Positions 1-8,967 of a DNA stretch of 26,871 bases are shown in pieces. Origin of the DNA: Willaertia magna (taxonomy: Eukaryota > Heterolobosea > Eutetramitea > Acrasida > Naegleriidae). Both the position numbers and the translations under genes were made by a program. Under the pieces are notes generated by a model. The model searched no databases. It was not told the DNA's origin and saw nothing but the letters and a program-made list of their open reading frames with translations. How positions within the stretch are numbered: position 1 is the first letter of the stretch; every line of letters starts with the position of its first letter. The DNA lies in assembly GCA_902984215.1 (NCBI GenBank), contig CADWAF010002189.1, positions 1 through 26,871 on the forward strand. The letters run 5' to 3'.

Positions 1-143
1 ATTTTGGGTAAAATCCCTTGAAATCTATCATCAGGGGAACTAAATGCTACAATAAAAATAAAAGAGAAAAATAGTAGGAGAGCAGGTATTATACCTAGAC
101 AAACAATTAAGAAGATATTTGGAACTACTTGGTCTGCAACCAT
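1..143 (-). CDS. LMBR1-like (LIMR family) membrane protein, N-terminal fragment
   Basis: Partial gene; about 47 codons are visible from an ATG at 141-143 and the rest lies beyond the left edge. The translation begins MVADQVVPNIF, then a long hydrophobic helix, then SSPDDRFQGILPK. A first membrane helix followed by PDD..Q...PK is the pattern I know from the N-terminus of plant and protist LMBR1-like proteins, multi-pass receptors or transporters of the lipocalin-receptor type. No stop interrupts the frame to the edge. The start lacks the A-run seen before most ATGs in this window, so an upstream exon is possible. The gene is divergent from profilin. The family call rests on one short motif and could be wrong; a multi-pass membrane protein is safer. 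Confidence 0.5.
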   Translation of the reverse strand, partial: MVADQVVPNIFLIVCLGIIPALLLFFSFIFIVAFSSPDDRFQGILPK

Positions 144-452
144 CTCGGTAAACTTGTTGACGTTTGTTGCTTGGTAGTAGTTTTTGTTGTCAATATATTT
201 TTTTTGAAACCTGCTGTCAGGTGTCCACTCATAGCAAGGCGTCCTTCAACAAAACCCAACGAACAAAAAACAGGTGAGAGGTAAGTAAATTTGGTCTAGA
301 AGAAGGACTGTTCCTTTCTATTTAATTTCGATGCTGAGTGAAACAATAAAACTCTTAAACTTTTAATTTATACAGGTTTATTTACTAATAATACAACTTT
401 ACACATATTTTGATGCTTTGATTTAAATCACTTGTCTCTAAAAGATTAAAAA
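144..452. promoter_or_regulatory. Divergent intergenic region, LMBR1-like / profilin
   Basis: This 309-nt gap must hold both promoters. It contains a good GTAAGT donor at 281-286 and a TTTATACAG acceptor ending at 375, ahead of the profilin ATG at 453. Together they could bound a 95-nt intron in the profilin 5' UTR. The ATG context is A-rich (gattaaaaaATG). I see no other recognisable element. Confidence 0.35.
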
Positions 453-911
453 ATGTCTGAAGATACATGGACTGATGTCATACAAAGAGAAGTTATAGAA
501 CAAGGGAATGCCACACATTGTGCTTTAATATCAGATGATGGAAGTATTTGGGCAAAATCTAAAAACTTTTCCACTGATCCAATTCTTTCCCAAGAAGATT
601 GCCCTAATGATTGGCTTCAATCCCTTCTTGATGGTTTTAATGATCCGGAAACAATACTTTCTCAAGTAATCCTTGAAGAAGATAAACCTCCAAGTGTTAG
701 TGGAGGATTTTACTTATTAAATAAACATTTCATTGTGACCCATGTTATTAAAGATAAAGTAATTTGTGCAAAGAATGGAGTAATGGGTTGCTTCCTTTAT
801 AAAACAAATCAAGCTATTCTAATTGTAGTTTATGGAATTTCAAATGAACCTGGAGAATCATACCTTGAAACAGAATCATTTGTTCAATACTTAATGAATC
901 AAGGATTATAA
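453..911 (+). CDS. Profilin
   Basis: Small actin-monomer-binding protein that promotes nucleotide exchange on actin and binds proline-rich ligands and phosphoinositides in the cytosol. At 152 aa it keeps the profilin order: N-terminal helix with a Trp (TWTDVIQ), the HCALISDDGSIWAKS strand pair, a GGFYLLNKHFIVT strand, MGCFLYKTNQAILIVVYG, and a C-terminal helix ending YLMNQGL. Classical profilins are about 125-130 aa. The excess is an acidic stretch around residues 45-78 between the early strands and the central sheet. The gene is intronless within the CDS. The start is supported by an A-run just before the ATG. It converges on NC2-beta with 75 nt between stop codons. Confidence 0.88.
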   Translation: MSEDTWTDVIQREVIEQGNATHCALISDDGSIWAKSKNFSTDPILSQEDCPNDWLQSLLDGFNDPETILSQVILEEDKPPSVSGGFYLLNKHFIVTHVIKDKVICAKNGVMGCFLYKTNQAILIVVYGISNEPGESYLETESFVQYLMNQGL

Positions 912-917
912 AATAAA
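912..917 (+). terminator. Poly(A) signal AATAAA of profilin
   Basis: AATAAA begins at the first base after the profilin stop codon, so the 3' UTR is probably very short. Confidence 0.5.
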
Positions 918-986
918 TCCAATAATATAATTTCTCTAATTACTAAGAAATACTTCTCTTAATATCTCCTTTTTAATGCATATTAT

Positions 987-1610
987 TTAATAATTAATAG
1001 GTATTACCTCACCCTTAACTGCATTAGATAGTGGAGGGGGAATATTTAAATTAACTGGTGCAACTTGTTGATAAGATCCATTCGTACCTTGACTGTAGCT
1101 AGAACCACCAACAGATTGTGAGAATGGTTGAGATAATGGACCAGTTGGTGAATTACTAGGGAAGAAGGCAGCTCTGTTTGGCATTCCGACTGGAGTGTTT
1201 GAAGAACCACTTGTTCTAGCTCTGGATTGTTCAATTAATTTATCTTGTTCAGCCTTTAGTTGTTCATGGGTCATTCCCGAGTTTTTAAGTTTCTTTGAAT
1301 TACTTGAATGTCTTGCACTTTCTAATTTAAATTGAGAATAAACTTCATTTACTGGTTGAATATATTCTTGATAACCTAATTGATTTAATGCTTCTATTAC
1401 ATGTTCTCCTGCAATTGTTTTTTTCTTTTGAATTCCGCAAATAGAATTAGATTGTGCGGCAATCATTTGAACAAATTCAACACAACAATCAACAATTAGA
1501 GAAGTAGTTTCATTTGCGCAACGAATGGAATCACCACTTAAATGTTCTTTTATTAATTTTTGAATGGTTGCTTTTGGTAAAGTTAAATCCTCAGGATTGT
1601 TTCCGCTCAT
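987..1610 (-). CDS. DR1: Negative cofactor 2 beta (Dr1), TBP-binding histone-fold repressor
   Basis: The NC2-beta subunit pairs with NC2-alpha through a histone fold, clamps TBP on promoter DNA and blocks TFIIA/TFIIB entry in the nucleus. The 207-aa product has the fold at about residues 7-95: DLTLPKATIQKLIKEHL, a helix with LIVDCCVEFVQMIAAQSNSIC, then KKTIAGEHVIEALNQLGYQEYI, all typical of Dr1. A segment like the family's post-fold helix follows (GMTHEQLKAEQDKLIEQSRAR), then a Ser/Pro/Gln/Asn-rich tail. I start at the ATG at 1608-1610 because MSGNN leads straight into the fold and follows an A-run. The in-frame upstream ATG at 1688 would add 26 hydrophobic residues unlike any Dr1. The gene lies only 78 nt downstream of the TLC gene stop. 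Confidence 0.9.
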   Translation of the reverse strand: MSGNNPEDLTLPKATIQKLIKEHLSGDSIRCANETTSLIVDCCVEFVQMIAAQSNSICGIQKKKTIAGEHVIEALNQLGYQEYIQPVNEVYSQFKLESARHSSNSKKLKNSGMTHEQLKAEQDKLIEQSRARTSGSSNTPVGMPNRAAFFPSNSPTGPLSQPFSQSVGGSSYSQGTNGSYQQVAPVNLNIPPPLSNAVKGEVIPINY

Positions 1611-1688
1611 TTTTTTTGTAATGAATTTAAAATTATTAAATGAAAAATATACAAATAAACACACTAATTTACAAAAATATTTACACAA

Positions 1689-2895
1689 TTATTCAATCTT
1701 TTGCTTCTTAAATACTAAACGAATAATTAAATTCATTATTGCATACCACCACATTAATTGAACTCCATAATACATAAAACATGGAATAAAAACTAATATT
1801 TGGGTGTGAAGTTGGTGAGATGCGTAGGTTTGTAAATTACAAATAGCCCAAAAACAAACACAAATAAGGAAGAAATTATATACAATTCTTGAAAGGAAAA
1901 ATAATCCAACAAACAAGGCTTGATTCAATTTATACCATAAAGTATTTGTTTTACCCCATTGTTTACCATAATATCTAACATGTAAGAAAGGAGTGGAAAT
2001 TTCATTAAATTCAAAGGCAATTAAAATAAATGTTCCAACATTTGACATAAAAAGTGAAATGTAAGCAATAATTGATAAAGAATGATGTAAAAAATCTAAA
2101 CTTTTTAAATGTTTAAATATCTTTTTCTTAAATGCTTCATAATCTGTTTTATGTCCTGGTGTTAATGGATGAAAATGATTACAAAAATAAAATAGAGTGT
2201 CAGCAACGAAATAACTATTGTAAACAATAATTGTAAAAAATAATAGTTACAAAAAAAACTTACCCTAAAGTAATTGCCAAATAGAAAAACTTTTCATCCA
2301 TCTCTAATTTGTCATATGGTTCATCAAGTACAGCTAAAGTAGCAAATTGAAATAAATCTAAACCATATCTTCCAATAGTACATTGATAAGAACCATAACT
2401 TGCAATAATTGCATGAACTAAACTTAAAAACACTTGAGAATGATGAGTTTGTTCATATTTTGGAATTTCTTTATAGAAAAATGTTTTCGCTTCATTACCT
2501 AGAATATTTAAAATTAAAGGAATAATAATACTTCTTAATAAAATATAGGAAATAGTAAAGGCTAGGAAAGAAAGAACTGTAGTTGAAAAGAATAAAAGTT
2601 TTTGATCGTTTGTAATGTCATGAATATGTTTTTGTGGATTTTGATGATCTAGTGATTCAAATCTACTTGGATCTATATAGTATAAAGGTCTAAGAAAGTT
2701 ATAAAGTTTTTCTCCAAAACTGTTTGTCTCTTGTACAATATTATTAGTACTAGGAAAAGTAGTAGTATTTTCAGTACCACTGTTTTTAGCGTAGGCTAAT
2801 GTAATCAAAAAAACTAGAACAAGGACAGTTGTAAAAAATCTCAGCTTTTTCCTATTATTATTAGCAAGTAGTGAAAAGTTAGAATTGGTTGTCAT
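1689..2895 (-). CDS. TLC-domain (TRAM/LAG1/CLN8) multi-pass membrane protein, 2 exons
   Basis: Exons 2264-2895 and 1689-2214 are separated by a 49-nt intron (2215-2263, GTAAGT donor, CAATAG acceptor). Joining them gives 385 aa in frame. The N-terminus has a cleavable-looking hydrophobic segment at about residues 18-36, then a luminal-looking polar stretch. The TLC core follows, with helices rich in aromatic residues: YFVADTLFYF from residue 212, LHHSLSII from 253, and NEISTPFLHVR from 281. The E.STPF...R signature and paired His residues are typical of TLCD/TMEM56-type members and related to ceramide synthases. It probably sits in the ER, Golgi or plasma membrane and affects lipid composition; true ceramide synthase activity cannot be claimed. 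It is divergent from SEC6. Confidence 0.75.
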
Positions 2896-3154
2896 GATTT
2901 TTTTTTGAATGTAATTTCCTTTCTTTGGTTTTGGATTGTTATTTTTACATTTAGAATTGGGTTGTAGTCTAGTAGCTAGATCAGGGGGTTGGGTTTTGTA
3001 GGAAAATTGTCAATACTATTGTTGTTATTATATAATTAGTTTCAGGTTGCATAATGAACTGGTTTTGGCATGTGTTAAAAGCTATATTGGTGTTTTTTGA
3101 GATAGATTTCTGTAGTCACTTTTTGTAATGTTGTCAGAAGTCAAATTTTAAAAA

Positions 3155-6100
3155 ATGAATAGAAGAAGAACCACAGTTGTGGATGAATTGATTTCTTCTA
3201 ATACTAGAAGTAATCCAACACTATCGGATTTATTAAATAGAGAGACGTATAGCCAATCACCACCAACAAATAGTAATATAATCGGAATAGTAGGAGGTAA
3301 TTCTTCACCTTTAAGTGGTAACTCTCCTTCAACAAATGTAGGAATGGAAATGTATAATGATTCTTTAACACCAACAAATGATTATTTAGGTGTAAATAAA
3401 TTTAATAATTCAACTTCTGTAAAACAAAATAATATTATTGAGGATGATACTTTTATTCAAGTGTTAAAAAAAACGTCACAACAAAATGCTATTGAATCTG
3501 TTTGTAGATTATTGGAATCAGCTTCAGATTTAGATAAACTACCAGATTTAAAACAAACAACAAAACGTCAATTAGAAAAATTAGAAACTCAAATGACAAC
3601 TTTATCTTCAACACAAATTGAAGAAGCAGATCAAGCCATTCAATTAGTTACACAAGTAAGAGATGATTATTTAAAAGGAAGATTAGATGATGGAACACCA
3701 TCTTCTTTATTTCAAAATATGAGAGATTTATGTGTTGTAAATGATCAATTAATTGAAAATTATGATGTGATTGGTGAAGTTCTAATTACTTACAGAAATG
3801 TTAAGAAAACAATAGAAAAGCTTAGTAAATTAACAGTTTTACAAAAACAAATTAAGAGAATTAAAAGAAAATTGGCTGACACAAATGATGTACATTTATT
3901 ACAAGCTCATGAAGATATATGTTCATTAGAAGAAATTAAAGAAGATGCCTTAAAAGAAGTAAAAGCCAAAGCAATACGTTCTGATTATTATTCTATTTTT
4001 GAAGAATATTTCCAAATGATTGATGACATTAGAGAAAGATTTGAGACTGTTGTATGGTTAAGATTTACAGATATTGAATATACCTGTGAAACTGAACCTG
4101 AATGTATAGTAAGAATAATAAGAATTATTGAAAAGGAAGAAGCTAGAGATGAAAGGAAGAGAATTGAATATGAAGAACAACTAGCAGAAGTACAAAGAAA
4201 TAAAAGAAAACAAAAAAATAAACGTAAAAATGATAAATTAATAACAATTAGTTCAGGAAAGGATCAAGAAGAGGAGGATGAGGAGAATGAAAGAATTTCT
4301 AATGTTGTACTTGAGCCTAAAATTAAGAGAATGAAAGAGGAATGTTTTAAGAGAATGAGGCAATATGTAGCTGATAAATATAGAGAGGCTGTTTATGAAG
4401 CTCAAGGTGTTGAAGATAAAATTCAAGGATTAAATATGTTATTAGGAGATAAACTCAATGAAGGTGTTACGCGTCATGTAATTCCTTGTTTCCCGTAAGT
4501 ATTTCTAACTTTTTCACTTAGCCTTAACAATCTACAGTCCTGAATGGAATATTTTAAGTTTCTTTGCTAACGCTCATGAGGAAGAGTTGACTAAGTATAT
4601 TGATGGGCTTGTTGATTCATCTAATGTTGAGATTTATAATTCAATGACGATGGGTGAAAAGTTAAAAATTATTAAGTGGCTTAGTGATGAGTATCCTCAC
4701 TTGGTAGATGAGGCAATAGAAAAACCAAAATCTTTTGAGGCTCAAAGATCTCATTTGATTGGGGACTATATTAATTCACGTTCCTCTTTTATGGTTGAGT
4801 GTACAGCTAATATTGTTGCACAAGACTTTAAAAACTTTGATGAAATTCCTTTAAATGCTAATGCTCGTAATTATCCTACTACTCCCTCTGTTGTTGAAAT
4901 ATTTACATTTATTAATAATCAATTAGATGAATTAATGGATACAGAGATTGAAGATATAGTTCCAACTGCCACTAATTCTTTAATGGCTAGTTTGAGATAC
5001 TTTATTGATTGTTCATATGAAAAACTTGAAAGATATATTAATGATATTCCATTAACTATTTTATGTGCTTTAATTAATAATAATACAACAGCTATAGATT
5101 ATATTGAGGTAATGGAACAAAGAATTGAACATTTTCCAATAGAACAAGGTTTCAGTTCATTAAATGATTATTTTAAACAGAATGCCTTTAAAATGACAGA
5201 TTTATTATGTGACAAGGTAATATTCAGAGATGCTGAGAGATTTATGGATGAACTATTTACTGAAACATGGATAACACTTCCAGCTGAAAAAATTTCTAAG
5301 GAAGAAAAAACTGCTTACTTGAAGGCTAGTCCAGTATACAAAATGGTTATACAAATATTTGAGCCATATGCTAATGATTTAGAAGGTGATTTACTTGAGA
5401 TGGAGTTCAGAGATTATTTGATAAATAGATTGGCAGATAAATTTATTTGTGGTTATTTAGAGAAATTATTATTTGCTAAAAAGAAAATTAAATTTAAAGA
5501 TGCTTTATTAGCCTCAAATCAAATGAAAGAAGATATTCGTTTGATTAGAGATTTCTTCTGCGCTACTGTAGAGATTGAACATGAAGGAGGTATTCAAGAT
5601 ACTGTAGAAAGAATGGATTCAAAAGTATTTAAGAAAAAGTATTATGAACCTATGAAAGTTGTATTTACAATTTTAAAAGCGTAAGTTTTTTTAAGTAATT
5701 GATTATCTTAAATATTGATTTAGTGTCACTGCTGACGAAGTATGTAAGGCTGTAAAAGATATGTTAGATAAGTTTAACGATGTATCTTATGATACAGTAT
5801 TAAATCTAATGAATACACGTGAAGATTTTATAAAGAAAGACAAACAAGATTTAGATCTAAGAATTGAGGCAATTTATTCTGAGTATGAAGATAGTAGAGA
5901 TCTTACTGCTAAACCAACAATATTTAGTAAAATAGATAAAACACCTGTAGATAAAAGAAAGTCAACCAAAAAGAAGAAGAAAGATACAAAAACATCAACC
6001 TTCGATTTACAAGAACTTGAAGAAAAGTCAACAAACAATAAGAAAGACACCAATAAAACAGATGGTGGTGAATTTGGAGAAAGTCTTTCAGCCTTCCTAG

Positions 6101-6156
6101 GCGAAGATGACTTTAATTTTGACTTTGATGCCGAAGATGATGAGGAAGAAGATTAA
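3155..6156 (+). CDS. SEC6: Exocyst complex subunit Sec6 (EXOC3), 3 exons
   Basis: Core subunit of the exocyst, which tethers secretory vesicles to the plasma membrane. Exons 3155-4494, 4538-5680 and 5724-6156 are joined across two 43-nt GTAAGT introns to give 971 aa. Junction 1 restores CFPPEWNIL, matching the Sec6 CFPP motif. The nearer AG of that intron would open onto TAA and is excluded. Regions in order: a Ser/Thr/Asn-rich leader (about 1-100), an N-terminal coiled coil (about 100-260), a VRIIRIIEKEEARDER motif characteristic of EXOC3 near residue 320, a charged low-complexity insert, a helical C-terminal domain with DAERFMDELF and DIRLIRDFF, and a Lys-rich then Asp/Glu-rich tail ending DAEDDEEED. 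The leader and tail are extensions relative to animal Sec6. Confidence 0.82.
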
Positions 6157-6157
6157 T

Positions 6158-6163
6158 AATAAA
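6158..6163 (+). terminator. AATAAA in the 9-nt SEC6 / DUF3228 spacer
   Basis: The only poly(A)-signal-like hexamer after SEC6 lies in the spacer just before the next ATG. If used, cleavage would fall inside the downstream coding region. Confidence 0.35.
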
Positions 6164-6165
6164 AA

Positions 6166-6789
6166 ATGAGTAAAAAGTTCTTTTATGTTGACACTTTTGC
6201 AATAAGACAATTTCAAAAGGGATATAAAGGTGGAAGTTATGTTCCTATGGATTGGAAACTTTTCGAAGAACAAGTTAATAAATTATATGCAACTGGTGAA
6301 TATCAAATGAAAGATGGTTATGCTCCATTTTGTAAGCACATTTTCATTCCGAACTTTGCTGGGTGTAAACAAAGTAGTCTTGCAATAACAAAAGAAAATG
6401 AACATTTATTAAGAAGTGAATATCAACAAAGAAAAGAAAGTGAACTACCTGTATTGTCTAGATATTTTCCTAAAGAACTAGTAGAAGATCAAATTAAAGA
6501 AGCTACAACTTTAGATATTATTCTTTATTCAAAAGAACAAATATTAAGAGAATCAGAGGCAATGCAAGAAACAAGTGATTTTGAAAAGAGAAAGGAAGAA
6601 TTAGAAGGTGTTGAATGGGGAATTATTTCTATAAAAGCTCAAGATGCAGATCACGAATTACCAATGGCGCCAATAACAATGATGAGAAATGCATTAGGAA
6701 GGGAAGAAGGAGGTTCTGGTGTTCCATTGGAAAGAAATAAATATATGGAATCTGTTAAATATTGGTCTCAAAATGCAATCATTCAATAA
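6166..6789 (+). CDS. DUF3228-type conserved protein
   Basis: Intronless gene of 207 aa starting MSKKFFYVDTFAIRQF, with no signal peptide or membrane segment. Conserved-looking blocks include DGYAPFCKHIFIPNF, SSLAITKENEHLLRS, ELPVLSRYFP, DIILYSKEQILRE, WGIISIKAQD and LPMAPITMMRNALG. I recall this combination from the DUF3228 family found in algae, protists and some bacteria; no function is known to me. Paired Cys/His residues in PFCKHIF could be functional. The ATG lies 9 nt after the SEC6 stop on the same strand, so its promoter must lie inside SEC6 coding sequence unless the pair is co-transcribed. It converges on the CRT-like transporter. Confidence 0.6.
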   Translation: MSKKFFYVDTFAIRQFQKGYKGGSYVPMDWKLFEEQVNKLYATGEYQMKDGYAPFCKHIFIPNFAGCKQSSLAITKENEHLLRSEYQQRKESELPVLSRYFPKELVEDQIKEATTLDIILYSKEQILRESEAMQETSDFEKRKEELEGVEWGIISIKAQDADHELPMAPITMMRNALGREEGGSGVPLERNKYMESVKYWSQNAIIQ

Positions 6790-6818
6790 TTCCAACTCGT
6801 TTAATTTTTGTAAAGTTC

Positions 6819-6824
6819 AATAAA
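6819..6824 (+). terminator. Poly(A) signal AATAAA after DUF3228 gene
   Basis: AATAAA lies about 30 nt beyond the stop codon, in the 145-nt convergent gap. Confidence 0.4.
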
Positions 6825-6934
6825 CCCCCAAAAGTTCAGTGCTTTCTTCGTCCTTTTTACGATTTCGCCAAAGATTTCTCACAGGAACAAGACATTTGTC
6901 AGTGAACAAAGTTTTAACATTGTCTTTTCCAGAA

Positions 6935-7981
6935 TTAAATGAATTTGTAAAGAATTTTTTTGATTGGATCATTTTCTAATCTATTTTCTTTTGTGAGACT
7001 ATACATTATAACACCACAAACTAAAACGAATAAACTTTCAATTTGAATTCCTGACAAAGAGGATGATGTTAAAGGACCTGCTATTAAAGGAATCATAAAA
7101 CAAATGTTTGAAGTAACCAATCTCAACGCAGAAATAACTACAACTAAGGTTGATGATCCATATTTAAAAACAATTAATGTCGTCACCAACAGTCCAAAAT
7201 AAAAAAACGTATACACACTATAAAGAATGTATATGTTTACACAATTATCTCCTACTTGAGAATTAATTCCAACAAGGCATTTAAATGAATTAACAACGTA
7301 CTGAGGGAATTCACTTGGTTGAATGTAGTGAAAAGGGTGAGGAAGTGGAACAAAAGTAATCCAAAAAGTTGTTAAACCAAACAGAAATACCCATAAATTA
7401 AGCATTCCCTGAAAATAATACATATCTATAGCTGTTTTCTTTAACAACTTTTCCATTAAAACATTACTAACAGCTCCAAGCACAGTTGACAAGAAAATTA
7501 CTAAGGCCCAAGCCCCTTCATTTCTGTGTGGAGAACTATGATTCGTATTGTTTGTAAATGAAGTTAAAATCATTGGGAATATATCCAGAGCTATACCTAT
7601 TATGACAATTAACACACCACCATAGTGAAGTGCATTAAATCTTGTCGATAAGAATAAATAGGAAGAAATTACAGTGTTAATAATCAGAGCTTGTTGAACT
7701 GCAAGGTTAACATTTCCAGACACAAAGCCAGCCGGAATAATACTACATAAACTACCAATTGTATTAATAAATCCCATAGCTGCAAAATTCCGCATTGGAA
7801 CACTTTTTATGCTTTCCTTAGTAATTGTTTTTGTTATAAAGATTTTAAATAACAAGATAGGAATAAATAATAATGTAATTAACAGTGGAAAGAAAAGTGA
7901 ACCAAGAAAGTATTGATAATTCCTCATTTGGTTTGACATTCTTGCCATCAGAACACTTTGTACGCTCATGAAAAAGATCAT
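6935..7981 (-). CDS. CRT-like drug/metabolite transporter, N-terminus uncertain
   Basis: The reading frame gives 348 aa with about ten hydrophobic helices and almost no soluble domain. Typical blocks of the chloroquine-resistance-transporter-like branch of the DMT superfamily are visible: MRNYQYFLGSLFFPL after helix 1, a Gly-rich second region, NTVISSYLFLSTRFNALHYGGVLIVIIGI, LGAVSNVLMEKLLKK and DMYYFQGMLNLWVF. These proteins move small peptides, thiols or amino acids across vacuolar or plastid-type membranes; location and substrate here are unknown. The ATG at 7981 follows two in-frame stops, lacks the local A-run context and starts within what should be helix 1. The true N-terminus may therefore come from an unrecognised exon. 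The gene converges on the DUF3228 gene. Confidence 0.68.
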   Translation of the reverse strand: MIFFMSVQSVLMARMSNQMRNYQYFLGSLFFPLLITLLFIPILLFKIFITKTITKESIKSVPMRNFAAMGFINTIGSLCSIIPAGFVSGNVNLAVQQALIINTVISSYLFLSTRFNALHYGGVLIVIIGIALDIFPMILTSFTNNTNHSSPHRNEGAWALVIFLSTVLGAVSNVLMEKLLKKTAIDMYYFQGMLNLWVFLFGLTTFWITFVPLPHPFHYIQPSEFPQYVVNSFKCLVGINSQVGDNCVNIYILYSVYTFFYFGLLVTTLIVFKYGSSTLVVVISALRLVTSNICFMIPLIAGPLTSSSLSGIQIESLFVLVCGVIMYSLTKENRLENDPIKKILYKFI

Positions 7982-8497
7982 TCATTAACAGACAATTTAG
8001 AAACACAAACGAACCTTTACTCATACTGTTAAAAGTAAAGTGAAAATGTTTTGAAAATAAAGAAAATTTAAACTCATAATTTAAAAGTTTGCTTGTTAAT
8101 TGTTTAAGCTACCCTTGTTGTTTTTAATTCTGGTTCTTCGCATGCCTCACCATCCACAAGTGTATAACCAGTAATAGAACTACTGTTTATTGAGCAATCT
8201 CCTTGTTTCATTGTTTCGTTCTATCGTTCTTATTGAAGTGAACACTTATAAACAATGAAGTGCAACAGCGGAGGAAAGAAAGAGCAGTCCGACCCAAAAA
8301 ATAAAATAGTATTTATTTTAATCAGAGCTCCTTCTGTTTTATGAGTCATATATTATTACAAGTCCGTAGTAGAATCTGCAAAAAATTGGACAGTTTACTG
8401 TGCTCTCTTATGACTTTGGAATTCTTTGTTTTGAGTCCAGTAGATACAGCCTAAATACAACGATAATAATATAGTGTTTCTCGGCCATAAAGGCACT

Positions 8498-8556
8498 AGG
8501 TCACAAGGACACTTGAGAATTTAAGGTTATATATATTTTTAAGGTCACATGGACAC
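8498..8556. repeat. Direct repeat AGGTCACAnGGACAC, two copies
   Basis: Copies lie at 8498-8512 (AGGTCACAAGGACAC) and 8542-8556 (AGGTCACATGGACAC), 44 nt apart start to start, and differ at one base. They may be a repeated protein-binding site or a small duplication. Confidence 0.5.
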
Positions 8557-8703
8557 AATTGAACAATAACAACGATAAGAAGAAGAATAGAATTATAGCA
8601 CAATTTAAGGGAGTGGAGGGAGGGTGAACTATAAACAACAGTGTTATTACTAGCACTCATTTTGATGTTTTGATGTATTTTTTAGCGAGTAACAAAGAGA
8701 ATT

Positions 8704-8718
8704 GAGTGAAACTCACTC
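8704..8718. repeat. Short inverted repeat GAGTGA-AAC-TCACTC
   Basis: Perfect 6-bp arms around 3 nt, in the region upstream of SSF1. Alone it is weak, but two longer dyads follow within 150 nt. Confidence 0.4.
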
Positions 8719-8760
8719 TCTGGTTGTTAGTTTAAATAGTGGTTTTTCTGTCATGGGTCA

Positions 8761-8783
8761 TGGTCAACTTTAAAAGTTGACCA
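8761..8783. promoter_or_regulatory. 23-nt near-palindrome, 11-bp perfect arms
   Basis: TGGTCAACTTT and AAAGTTGACCA flank a single A. The arms are exact reverse complements, so the element reads the same on both strands. Each arm carries TTGACC, the core bound by WRKY-type zinc-finger factors; that link is only suggestive. It lies 185 nt upstream of the preferred SSF1 ATG. Confidence 0.5.
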
Positions 8784-8850
8784 ATGAAAGAAGTAAGTAT
8801 TTATTGATTGGTTTTGTTGTTTACAACGTCCATCTAAGGGACTAACCTAC

Positions 8851-8889
8851 GTTTGCTAAAGCAAACTACAATTATTCGTTGTAGTTTGC
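8851..8889. promoter_or_regulatory. Overlapping, mutually exclusive hairpins before SSF1
   Basis: Dyad A at 8851-8866 pairs GTTTGCT with AGCAAAC over 2 nt. Dyad B at 8861-8889 pairs GCAAACTACAA with TTGTAGTTTGC over 7 nt. They share the middle GCAAAC copy, so only one can form at a time. The block ends 18 nt before the ATG at 8908 and 78 nt before the preferred ATG at 8968, so it lies in the core promoter or the 5' UTR. Confidence 0.5.
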
Positions 8890-8967
8890 CAGGTCGATAA
8901 CTTTGCCATGTCTTTCGACATTTTGAATTCAACAAATATATTGAAAAAATTATTTAGAAAAAAAAAA

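Larger units (their letters stand above)
7982..8967. promoter_or_regulatory. Divergent gap CRT-like / SSF1, rich in dyads
   Basis: This is the longest gene-free stretch in the window. I find no tRNA-like cloverleaf and no long open frame. It holds a minus-strand 35-codon ORF (8104-8211, beginning MKQGDCSINSS) that might be a leader exon, a diverged direct repeat, and three inverted repeats crowded into the last 260 nt before SSF1. The rest is ordinary A+T-rich sequence. Confidence 0.4.

Noticed and set aside
1611..1688. In-frame upstream ATG extending NC2-beta by 26 residues
   Set aside because: The extension is hydrophobic and unlike Dr1. The ATG at 1608-1610 has the A-run context and leads directly into the histone fold.
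4495..4521. Nearer acceptor (cacttag) for SEC6 intron 1
   Set aside because: It would be only 27 nt long and would read straight into an in-frame TAA. The CTACAG acceptor restores the CFPP motif.
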